This document shows positions 1 to 5,099 of a stretch of 5,099 nt of DNA, piece by piece (within the stretch, counting starts at the first letter, position 1; every line of letters begins with the position of its first letter). The notes below the pieces were generated by a model. It saw nothing but the letters and a program-made list of their open reading frames with translations. It made no database searches and was not told the origin of the DNA. A program made the position numbers and the translations under genes. This stretch comes from Candidatus Cloacimonadota bacterium (GTDB lineage: Bacteria; Cloacimonadota; Cloacimonadia; Cloacimonadales; TCS61), in NCBI GenBank assembly GCA_003647825.1, contig QMNP01000150.1, positions 1-5,099 of the forward strand. Direction: 5' to 3'.

Positions 1-1715
1 ACAGCCATATTACCACGCCAGATCATACCACCCGTTGTTGTTGTCCAATCAGAAAAATCTTCACCATTTTCATGGAATAAACCATCATAAACACCCAATC
101 CTGTAGTAGCATAAGTAGGATTTGAAACGACAGCACCGGCTCCAACTCCCCACCAGTAATCTTCATCCCAGTAAGTGCTATTGGTTCCGCCAATGTATCC
201 AATGGCCCCTTTATCTTCTGCTCGCAGCCAAGCTTCACCAAAACAGGTTTGAACTTCAAATTTATTAGTCAGACAGCAGTTTCCTACAGCCAAACAATAT
301 TCACCGCTGTTTTGCAGGCTATTAATGTTTGGAATTGTAAAAGATGGATCAGCCCAACTTGTAGAACTTCCATGGGCTGTATAATTTATGTATCCAACAC
401 CATCACTAACGTTCTGTATAATATTAGCTGAATTACTTCCAGAGTTGGGATATAGATATGTGTGTGAAGTAATTCCATGAGCAAGATTAAAGTAATTTTC
501 TGTCCCATAATTGATCTGGCCATTTCCCCAGGTGCTGCCATGAGAGCCGTCCATACCAGCTATCATCACAACTTCTTCCAGATAGGCAGGGTCCGGCATT
601 TCATATTTTTCATACATTAAAGTCTTATCTATCTGGGGCTGTAATTCTGTTGTATTGTTGGCAGAAAAACGTCCATAATACATATCCGGTACAATATTAA
701 CTCCATCCAGTTTTACATAATCCAGGTCGGTAATGTGACCACCAGTAGCACCGTTCCAAGCTGGAATTTGAGCCACATCTCCTACAAAAAGCACGAAGGA
801 AGGAGCTGGATCTTCTGGGGTTGCTGCATCCCAAAGTCCTTGCAAATAAGCTTTAATGGAAGTAGTAGTTGAACCGACATTGGGATCACCTGTATAAGCT
901 TCAATAACTTCAAACCCTTTTTCAGTTTTCCATTCTACGAAAGGTTCAAGCTGAGTTTCGAACATTGGATCTGAAATAATTACATATTTTACAGGATATC
1001 TGGTAAGCTGATCTCGAGAACTATCTGTGCTGTAATTTAAGATCGAACTGGTTAATACCGATTCAAAATAATGTGAATAAGTTCGCTCTTTTTCATATTG
1101 AGTAGCAGCCAAATTTCCACCAATAAAATCTACTTCTATTGTAATATTGTTATATACTCTGATCTTCCCTGCAACGGGATCATATTTAACTGGCTCCAGA
1201 ACAAGTGCCACAATGCGCATTCCGCGCATACTGCCAATTTCTTCAAAAGCTATCAGTTCTGTACTGTTATAACCGATTCGCTCGTAAGATGCAGCATCAT
1301 AACTAAATGGTATTGAAGCTGGATCTGCACTTTTTGGAACTGGTAACTGAGCAGGCATTAACTTGTTATTGATACCAAAATCTGCCAATAAATATTCTGT
1401 TTCATCAAAACCAGATACACTAGTTCTGATCTCGGCACCTAAAGGAACTGTGATCAATTTTCTTAAAACTGGTAATTTTGCCATTCCAATACGAGTGCTG
1501 TATGTGCAGCCCGGAATTCCAATCTGATCAAATAATCCTTCCTCTGTATTTACACTAAATGAATTAATTTCAGAAAGTTCATATCTAATATTTAATCCAT
1601 AATCTGAACTATTCTCTAAAACAACATCTGTTCTGTCTGCATTCAGACTAATTGAAGGCGCTGCAAAAAGGCCTGCAGCCACAATATACAACAAAATAAT
1701 AAAACTTTTTTTCAT
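1..1715 (-). CDS. Gingipain-type C25 cysteine protease precursor (N-terminal 571 codons, continues past window start)
   Basis: The frame is open without a stop from the ATG at 1713-1715 to the window edge. Residues 1-19 (MKKSFIILLYIVAAGLFAA) form a Sec signal peptide with no lipobox. Residues about 20-234 resemble a C25 propeptide, and residues from about 240 are the caspase-like catalytic domain. From memory of Porphyromonas lysine-gingipain (Kgp), the alignment is close: IAGMD (Asp389) matches the third catalytic residue, NYTAHGSSTSWADPS carries His448, and AVGNCCLT carries Cys481. The His-Cys spacing of 33 residues equals that in Kgp, as do the later blocks CFGEAWLRA and GMIWRGNMA. The family hydrolyses proteins outside the cell. 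Arg234 or Arg239 lies where the Kgp prodomain is cut, so processing there is plausible. The C-terminal Ig-like part and any type IX sorting domain lie outside the window. Substrate specificity (Lys versus Arg) cannot be read from this. A ribosome binding site, GGGGAG, lies 7 bases upstream. It is transcribed away from the plus-strand operon. Confidence 0.95.
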   Translation of the reverse strand, partial: MKKSFIILLYIVAAGLFAAPSISLNADRTDVVLENSSDYGLNIRYELSEINSFSVNTEEGLFDQIGIPGCTYSTRIGMAKLPVLRKLITVPLGAEIRTSVSGFDETEYLLADFGINNKLMPAQLPVPKSADPASIPFSYDAASYERIGYNSTELIAFEEIGSMRGMRIVALVLEPVKYDPVAGKIRVYNNITIEVDFIGGNLAATQYEKERTYSHYFESVLTSSILNYSTDSSRDQLTRYPVKYVIISDPMFETQLEPFVEWKTEKGFEVIEAYTGDPNVGSTTTSIKAYLQGLWDAATPEDPAPSFVLFVGDVAQIPAWNGATGGHITDLDYVKLDGVNIVPDMYYGRFSANNTTELQPQIDKTLMYEKYEMPDPAYLEEVVMIAGMDGSHGSTWGNGQINYGTENYFNLAHGITSHTYLYPNSGSNSANIIQNVSDGVGYINYTAHGSSTSWADPSFTIPNINSLQNSGEYCLAVGNCCLTNKFEVQTCFGEAWLRAEDKGAIGYIGGTNSTYWDEDYWWGVGAGAVVSNPTYATTGLGVYDGLFHENGEDFSDWTTTTGGMIWRGNMA

Positions 1716-1722
1716 TTTTATT

Positions 1723-1728
1723 CTCCCC
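1723..1728 (-). promoter_or_regulatory. Ribosome binding site of the C25 protease
   Basis: On the minus strand GGGGAG (in GTGGGGAGAATAAAAATG) stands 7 bases before the ATG at 1715. It fixes the start, which is also the codon that opens a textbook signal peptide. Confidence 0.7.
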
Positions 1729-1766
1729 ACTAAATAATTTTTATTTATAAAATGCAATAAAGAGAC

Positions 1767-1805
1767 CAAAGTTAATTATACTGTCATTTTTTTTAGCATA
1801 AACAA
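1767..1805 (-). promoter_or_regulatory. Candidate promoter of the C25 protease
   Basis: The minus strand has a perfect TATAAT at 1780-1775. The best -35 partner is TTGTTT at 1805-1800, three of six matches with a long 19-base spacer, so the -35 is weak. The 5' leader would be about 50 bases. Directly following and overlapping this -10 box, minus-strand bases 1774-1767 read TAACTTTG, which fits the Bacteroidota -7 element TAnnTTTG. No TTTG lies at the expected distance upstream of it, the nearest being about 28 bases away. The location, just upstream of the gene and with AT-rich surroundings, is right for a promoter, but the sequence is too AT-rich for certainty. Confidence 0.4.
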
Positions 1806-1836
1806 ATTTCGCATTATTTCATAGTCTAAATTCTAT

Positions 1837-1865
1837 TTGACAAAAAAACGATTAATCAGATTTTC
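1837..1865 (+). promoter_or_regulatory. Candidate promoter of the coiled-coil/ruvX/mltG operon
   Basis: A perfect -35-type TTGACA lies at 1837-1842 in the only sizeable gap upstream of the plus-strand genes. At 17 bases spacing the -10 position (1860-1865, ATTTTC) is a poor match to TATAAT, so either the promoter is weak or activator-dependent, or the hexamer is coincidental. If used, transcription would start near 1872 and leave a leader of only about 15 bases. Confidence 0.3.
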
Positions 1866-1877
1866 AAGGCAAATCTG
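1857..1877. repeat. Perfect 7-bp inverted repeat touching the ribosome binding site (operator or RNA hairpin)
   Basis: CAGATTT at 1857-1863 and AAATCTG at 1871-1877 are exact reverse complements separated by the 7-base loop TCAAGGC. A further T-G wobble pair is possible at 1856/1878. The right arm ends on the first G of the GGAGG ribosome binding site (1877-1881) of the gene starting at 1887. It is not followed by a T run, so it is not an intrinsic terminator. It could be a protein-binding dyad over the -10/start region of the candidate promoter, or an RNA hairpin limiting translation. The repeat itself is plainly seen; its function is inferred. Confidence 0.5.
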
Positions 1878-1886
1878 GAGGATGCA

Positions 1887-2240
1887 ATGGATAAAAGAGC
1901 CTTATTTGACAATATAAGAAAAGAAGCTAATAGTACATTAACTAAAGTTTTCAATAAAGTAGAAGAGATCAGCAAAACATCGACATTACGCTTAAAAATA
2001 AGCAGTTTAAAAGAGCAGATAAAGAGATCTAAAAGGGAAATCGGCAATTTTGTATATGTAAATAGAGCTGAATTTGAAAAATACCCGGAGATCAATGATC
2101 AAATTATTAAGATCGCTAATCTGCAGAAAGAAATTGAACTAAAGAAAAACCAGATTGAAGATCTAAAAGATAAAGAGGTTAAAGTAGAAACAAAAGAAAC
2201 TGAAACTGAAAAAGCTGAATCAGATTCTTTTTCTATATAA
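1887..2240 (+). CDS. Small cysteine-free coiled-coil protein of unknown function
   Basis: The 117-residue product is soluble, very rich in Lys and Glu, and has no signal peptide, membrane segment or Cys. The start is supported by GGAGG at 1877-1881, five bases before the ATG. Residues 1-30 look like an amphipathic helix. Two helical stretches then follow the same pattern: I38-L41-I45-I52 and I76-L79-I83-I90, each beginning K-I-x-x-L and spaced exactly 38 residues apart. They are joined by GNFVYVNRAEFEKYP (53-67). This suggests a duplicated segment folding as a helical hairpin. The tail (about 96-117) is charged and low in complexity (KETETEKAES). The layout recalls small Firmicutes proteins in which a similar helical region precedes a C-terminal zinc ribbon, but the ribbon is absent here; that likeness is from memory and weak. 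It heads the operon, 49 bases before ruvX. I do not recognise a named family. Confidence 0.8.
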   Translation: MDKRALFDNIRKEANSTLTKVFNKVEEISKTSTLRLKISSLKEQIKRSKREIGNFVYVNRAEFEKYPEINDQIIKIANLQKEIELKKNQIEDLKDKEVKVETKETETEKAESDSFSI

Positions 2241-2289
2241 TTAATAATCAATAACTTGTCCACTTAGTTTACAGGATAACAAAGCATAA

Positions 2290-2706
2290 ATGGCATTGAG
2301 CAGATTAATGGGAATAGATTATGGAGAAAAGCGTATAGGCATTGCTCTTAGCGATCCTCTTCAAATCATTGCAAGTCCCTTTACAGTAATTCCTAACAAT
2401 GGCACGGAAGCTTTCTCGAAAATCAATCAACTTGTAGTAGAGGAAAATGTAAATTTAATAATCTTAGGATTACCACTAAATCTTGCCGGAGAAGATACAG
2501 ATAAAACCAGAGAAGTAAGAGTTTTTTGCGAGAAATTGAAAAATGCTGTAAAAGTTCCTGTAAAATTATGGGATGAACGATACAGTTCGGCTGAAGCAAA
2601 AACAGCGTTGAAGCAGATGGGAATTAGCAGTAGAGATAACAAACAGCATATAGATAAAATTGCTGCTTCGATTATCTTAAAAGATTACATGGATAATTCT
2701 CAATGA
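2290..2706 (+). CDS. ruvX: RuvX/YqgF, putative pre-16S rRNA nuclease (Holliday junction resolvase-like fold)
   Basis: The 138-residue length is normal for the family. In order it shows MGIDYGEKRIGIALSD (Asp10, the first metal-binding acid of the RNase H-like fold), the LGLPLNLAGED motif (59-69), KLWDERYSSAEA (Asp95, Glu96) and IDKIAASIIL (Asp122), so all expected active-site acids are present. In E. coli YqgF takes part in maturing the 5' end of 16S rRNA, with earlier proposals of Holliday junction resolution; the family is near-universal and cytoplasmic. The start is uncertain. AGGA at 2273-2276 is 13 bases from the ATG at 2290, while the in-frame ATG at 2308 (M7, giving MGIDYG) has GAG at 2298-2300, seven bases upstream. 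Known homologues usually have about four to eight residues before this Gly, which favours 2290. Its stop codon overlaps the mltG start by four bases (ATGA), so the two are probably translationally coupled. Confidence 0.95.
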   Translation: MALSRLMGIDYGEKRIGIALSDPLQIIASPFTVIPNNGTEAFSKINQLVVEENVNLIILGLPLNLAGEDTDKTREVRVFCEKLKNAVKVPVKLWDERYSSAEAKTALKQMGISSRDNKQHIDKIAASIILKDYMDNSQ

Positions 2707-3701
2707 AAAAATTCCTGAACTACTTTTTACCTTTTATTATTCTGATTATTTTAGCTGCCGCTTATTTTGCTTATCTTCTTTACGTTCCAAAAGATATCAA
2801 AGAAACAATTATTTCTATAGAGCAGGGTGAAACAGCCAAGACAATTGCCAGCAGGCTTTACAATAAAAATCTGATCCGCAGCAAAGAGGCTTTTTATTTA
2901 TACATCAGGGCAACAGGCTCACAAGGTCAATTAAGTTTTGGAAAGTACCTTCTGAAAGGCAGTATCAACATGGTGGACGTTATAAGTCTTATCAAATCGG
3001 GCAAGGTGTTTTTGCGTCGAGTTACAATTCCGGAAGGACTGACAGCCTGGAAAACCTGCCGCTTACTCGCCAGGAAAGATTTTGGTGAATATGATAAATT
3101 CCTTTCACTTTGCAAAGATTCTACTTTTGCAAAGAAGAATACAGGATTCAATATTCCAAATCTGGAAGGATTTCTCTATCCTGAAACCTACCACTTTCCT
3201 GATGATGCCAGTGAAGAATTTATCATCTCTCATATTGTGAAAGAGTTCTTCAATCAAACAGCAGATCTGAATTTCGTGCCAAATGAAAAACTGGACTTCT
3301 ACGAAACAATCATCCTGGCCTCTATAGTAGAAAGAGAAGCTAAAATTAATGATGAAAAACCTACAATTGCCAGTGTTTATGTGAACAGATTAAAATACAA
3401 TTACAAACTCCAGGCCGATCCAACGATTGCTTATTTTTTGGAATTACAAGGAAAAACCAGAAAAAAAATATATTATAAGGATTTAAAAATTAAATCTCCT
3501 TACAATACTTACCTAAATTATGGACTTCCTCCAACACCAATTTGCAGTCCATCTGTAAGCTCGATCGCTGCGGTCTTAAATCCAGCAGAAACAGATTATT
3601 TCTTCTTTTTTGCCAATGGTACAGGCAGGCACGAATTTACAAAAACGTATAAACAGCACTTAAATAAACAAAACCTTTTAAAGGCAGCAAATGGAAAATA
3701 A
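2703..3701 (+). CDS. mltG: Endolytic murein transglycosylase MltG
   Basis: MltG cleaves nascent glycan strands at the membrane and so sets peptidoglycan chain length; the product is a single-pass inner-membrane protein with a periplasmic catalytic domain. The 332-residue length is typical. Residues 6-28 (FLPFIILIILAAAYFAYLL core) are the membrane anchor. Residues about 35-105 form the LysM-like region (GETAKTIASRL, then FGKYLLKGS). The YceG/MltG domain follows: VTIPEGLT (107-114), LEGFLYPETYHF (154-165), ILASIVEREA (204-213), VYVNRL (225-230), LQADPTIAY (236-244), SPYNTYLNYGLPP (265-277) and ICSPSVSSIAA (280-290). Glu210 in SIVERE corresponds to the catalytic Glu218 of E. coli MltG. No residue appears to be missing. 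The ATG overlaps the ruvX stop by four bases and there is only a weak GGA at 2691-2693, so it probably relies on coupling. Its last 11 bases overlap the antiporter gene. RuvX-MltG proximity recurs in other bacteria, for example in Bacillus. Confidence 0.97.
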   Translation: MKKFLNYFLPFIILIILAAAYFAYLLYVPKDIKETIISIEQGETAKTIASRLYNKNLIRSKEAFYLYIRATGSQGQLSFGKYLLKGSINMVDVISLIKSGKVFLRRVTIPEGLTAWKTCRLLARKDFGEYDKFLSLCKDSTFAKKNTGFNIPNLEGFLYPETYHFPDDASEEFIISHIVKEFFNQTADLNFVPNEKLDFYETIILASIVEREAKINDEKPTIASVYVNRLKYNYKLQADPTIAYFLELQGKTRKKIYYKDLKIKSPYNTYLNYGLPPTPICSPSVSSIAAVLNPAETDYFFFFANGTGRHEFTKTYKQHLNKQNLLKAANGK

Positions 3702-4857
3702 TTTATTACTTCATTTAGCCATTATTATTTTCTTTTCAAAAATATTAGGAGCCATTTCACGCAAAATAAAACAACCTCCGGTGATTGGTATGTTATTGCT
3801 GGGAATTCTTTTGGGACCAACCTTTTTGCACTTCATTGAGCCAGATGAAGTTATCAGCTGGATTGCTCAGATCGGAGTATTATTTCTTTTATTTGAAGCG
3901 GGATTGGAAACAGATATTAAGAGAATTAAAGAAGACTCGAAGCAGGCAATGTTGCCAGCTGCAGGCGGCATTATTCTTCCCTTCTCGCTGGGATTTGGAC
4001 TGGCATATTTCGTTACAAATAACGTGTCACAAGCGTTGATAACCGGTGTAATCTTTACAGCAACCAGCGTAAGTGTGAGTGTAATGACATTGCTGGATTT
4101 GAATAAACTGAAAGGACTGGAAGGACGCTGCATTGTTAATGCAGCCATCATTGACGATATAGTTGGAATTTTACTTCTTACTTTTATCTTTGGATTAACC
4201 GGATCCGGCCCTGAAGGATCTACCCTTACTGTATCACTTGTTAAGATAGTTGCTTTCTTTGTTATATCATTTGCTTTTGGACTTTTTGTGCTGCAGCCTT
4301 TTTTTCTGAATTTAAAAAAGATTTTATTAGATAATGTAGTTATTTCTTTAGCAATATCAGCTGTACTGCTTTATTCGTGGTTTGCCGAAATGGCAGGCTT
4401 AGCTGCTATAACTGGAGCTTATTTTGCCGGACTTTTTTTGGGACAGACCCAGCATAAGCTGGCAGTGCAAACGGGTATTACGAACCTTGGAAAATCATTT
4501 TTCGTCGATGTCTTTTTTGTAAATATTGGTTTAGAATTTAACCTGTTCGATATTGAAGCTGAGCCCATTTTCCTTTTTAGCTTTGTGTTGTTGGCTATAC
4601 TAAGTAAAACGATTGGAAGCGGATTTGGAGCTAGACTCACAAATTTTGATGCAGTTCGTTCATTTAGAATTGGAGTTGGAATGATCCCCCGAGGAGAAGT
4701 AGCTTTGATCGTTGCAAATATGGCTTTGGCAAAGGGAATTATATCTACAGATATCCTTTCTGCTACTATTTTAATGGTTATAATTTCTGCCTTGATAACA
4801 CCGATACTTCTCAAGTATGGTTTTACCAAAATTGGTAAGAAAGGCTTTAAGGATTAA
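3691..4857 (+). CDS. CPA2-type cation:proton antiporter, transport domain only
   Basis: The 388-residue protein is almost wholly hydrophobic, with roughly a dozen membrane segments, and matches the Na+/H+ exchanger fold (Kef/NapA-like monovalent cation:proton antiporter 2 family). Diagnostic stretches are KQPPVIGMLLLGILLGP (27-43), LFLLFEAGLETD (64-75), the unwound-helix motif FTATSVSVS (122-130), AAIIDDIVGI (151-160) with the paired Asp155-Asp156, Lys306 in a late helix, and GMIPRGEVALI (330-340). In electrogenic CPA2 members such as NapA, the double Asp and the Lys partner bind and exchange ions, so H+ exchange for Na+ (or K+) is likely; the ion cannot be read from the sequence. The protein ends after the last helix (YGFTKIGKKGFKD), so the RCK/TrkA-N or UspA-like regulatory domain found on Kef proteins is absent. 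The start has AAGG at 3681-3684, six bases upstream, and lies inside the last 11 bases of mltG, which shows co-transcription. Confidence 0.93.
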   Translation: MENNLLLHLAIIIFFSKILGAISRKIKQPPVIGMLLLGILLGPTFLHFIEPDEVISWIAQIGVLFLLFEAGLETDIKRIKEDSKQAMLPAAGGIILPFSLGFGLAYFVTNNVSQALITGVIFTATSVSVSVMTLLDLNKLKGLEGRCIVNAAIIDDIVGILLLTFIFGLTGSGPEGSTLTVSLVKIVAFFVISFAFGLFVLQPFFLNLKKILLDNVVISLAISAVLLYSWFAEMAGLAAITGAYFAGLFLGQTQHKLAVQTGITNLGKSFFVDVFFVNIGLEFNLFDIEAEPIFLFSFVLLAILSKTIGSGFGARLTNFDAVRSFRIGVGMIPRGEVALIVANMALAKGIISTDILSATILMVIISALITPILLKYGFTKIGKKGFKD

Positions 4858-4914
4858 TTTGACATGAAAAACTTAACAAATGTAAGAATGCTTTATTGTA
4901 GAAGGAGAATTTAA
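4858..4914 (+). promoter_or_regulatory. Leader of the EIIA-like gene: possible internal promoter, 16-codon upstream frame, strong ribosome binding site
   Basis: This 57-base gap holds a perfect TTGACA at 4859-4864, a weak -10 candidate AAGAAT at 4884-4889 (19-base spacer), and a strong AAGGAGAA at 4902-4909, whose AGGAG core is seven bases before the ATG at 4915. A short frame ATG 4864 to TAA 4912-4914 (MKNLTNVRMLYCRRRI) stops directly against the next start codon and has AAGGA at 4849-4853. The ribosome binding site is convincing. The promoter and the leader peptide are possibilities only, since neither is rarer than expected in AT-rich DNA. No terminator hairpin is seen. Confidence 0.3.
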
Positions 4915-5099
4915 ATGTGGAAAAATATAATTGATAAAAATCTGATTGTAATTAATCCTCCGGTAAAAAACAAAAAAGAGCTGTTTGAAGGTATGGTAAA
5001 TCATGCTTACAGTCACGATTATATTCTAAATGAAAAGAAATTCCTGGATGCACTTCTGGAACGTGAAAAAATGGCAAATACTGAATTAATACAGGGAAT
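4915..5099 (+). CDS. PTS EIIA-like (fructose/nitrogen type) protein, N-terminal 61 codons, cut by window end
   Basis: The visible 61 residues start MWKNIIDKNLIVINPP and continue through KNKKELFEGMVNHAY (19-33), ILNEKKFLDALLEREKM (37-53) and NTELIQG (55-61). This follows the opening of the PTS EIIA type-2 domain: a first strand L-I-x-I, a helix beginning K-K-E-x-x-E, then the conserved FLxALLEREK, which in the family is followed shortly by T..I..G.A.PH with the phosphorylated His. That His lies past the window edge, so activity cannot be judged, and any extra domains are unseen. A member of this fold may carry phosphate to a sugar permease or act as a regulator, like EIIANtr, which in E. coli controls potassium transport. 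Its place after an antiporter with no sugar transporter in view favours a regulatory role, by inference. The start is fixed by AGGAG at 4903-4907. Confidence 0.75.
   Translation, partial: MWKNIIDKNLIVINPPVKNKKELFEGMVNHAYSHDYILNEKKFLDALLEREKMANTELIQG

Noticed and set aside
23..259. Open frame of 78 codons on the minus strand overlapping the protease
   Set aside because: It is in a different frame from the C25 catalytic domain, which is continuous across the same bases and contains the catalytic Cys motif.
1098..1316. Open frame of 72 codons on the plus strand opposite the protease prodomain
   Set aside because: Antisense to a continuous coding frame, no ribosome binding site and no family features.
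1856..2095. Open frame of 79 codons on the minus strand opposite the coiled-coil gene
   Set aside because: Antisense of Lys/Glu-rich helical codons gives Leu/Phe-rich nonsense; the plus frame has the good ribosome binding site.
2256..2284. Imperfect dyad CTTGTCC / GGATAACAAAG between the coiled-coil gene and ruvX
   Set aside because: Pairing needs a bulge of several bases, and no T run follows; too weak to call a terminator or operator.
3867..4151. Open frame of 94 codons on the minus strand inside the antiporter gene
   Set aside because: Antisense to codons for conserved antiporter motifs; a chance frame.
4419..4829. Open frame of 136 codons on the minus strand inside the antiporter gene
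   Set aside because: It lies wholly antisense to a well-supported membrane protein gene, its composition mirrors that gene, and it has no recognisable motif.
4823..4838. Inverted repeat TTACCAA/TTGGTAA near the end of the antiporter gene, considered as a terminator
   Set aside because: It is inside the coding region, its loop is two to four bases, it has no following T run, and the next gene is 77 bases on in the same direction.
1..5099. CRISPR arrays, tRNA or rRNA genes, insertion sequences, attachment sites
   Set aside because: No regularly spaced direct repeats, tRNA-like cloverleaf, rRNA sequence, transposase or flanking inverted repeats were seen; nearly all bases lie in coherent genes.

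Overview
The window is AT-rich bacterial DNA with two divergently oriented units separated by a 171-base intergenic region. The left third (1-1715, minus strand) is the first 571 codons of a secreted gingipain-type (family C25) cysteine protease. It is cut by the window edge inside its catalytic domain. The right part (1887 to the end, plus strand) is a tightly packed run of five genes: a small coiled-coil protein of unknown function, ruvX (yqgF), mltG, a CPA2-type cation:proton antiporter, and the first 61 codons of a PTS EIIA-like protein.

Organism: a diderm is indicated by the large secreted protease with a signal peptide and prodomain. Lysine-gingipain-like proteases are best known from Bacteroidota and related FCB lineages. 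Several genes here have clear Shine-Dalgarno sequences (upstream of 1715, 1887, 3691 and 4915) and the gaps carry sigma70-like TTGACA/TATAAT boxes. Bacteroidota tend to lack such ribosome binding sites, so an FCB lineage outside Bacteroidota proper, such as Cloacimonadota, would fit best. This is inference from style and gene content; no marker gene settles it.

Layout: the region 1716-1886 holds the start signals of both units. On the minus side there is a perfect TATAAT and a GGGGAG ribosome binding site. On the plus side there is a TTGACA box followed by a perfect 7-bp inverted repeat that touches the ribosome binding site of the coiled-coil gene. From there, spacing is 49 bases to ruvX, a 4-base overlap into mltG, an 11-base overlap into the antiporter, and 57 bases to the EIIA-like gene, which has a strong ribosome binding site of its own and possibly its own promoter. 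No stretch over 300 bases lacks a gene.

How the genes work together: RuvX (rRNA maturation) and MltG (ending of peptidoglycan strands) are growth-linked housekeeping functions and are neighbours in many bacteria. The antiporter lacks any cytoplasmic regulatory domain and is followed by a stand-alone EIIA-like protein, which invites the hypothesis that the latter controls ion transport. The protease is probably an independent transcription unit concerned with extracellular protein breakdown or processing. The window is mostly ordinary; the points of most interest are the complete Kgp-type active site, the hairpin/operator-like repeat ahead of the operon, the internally duplicated coiled-coil protein and the antiporter-EIIA pairing.
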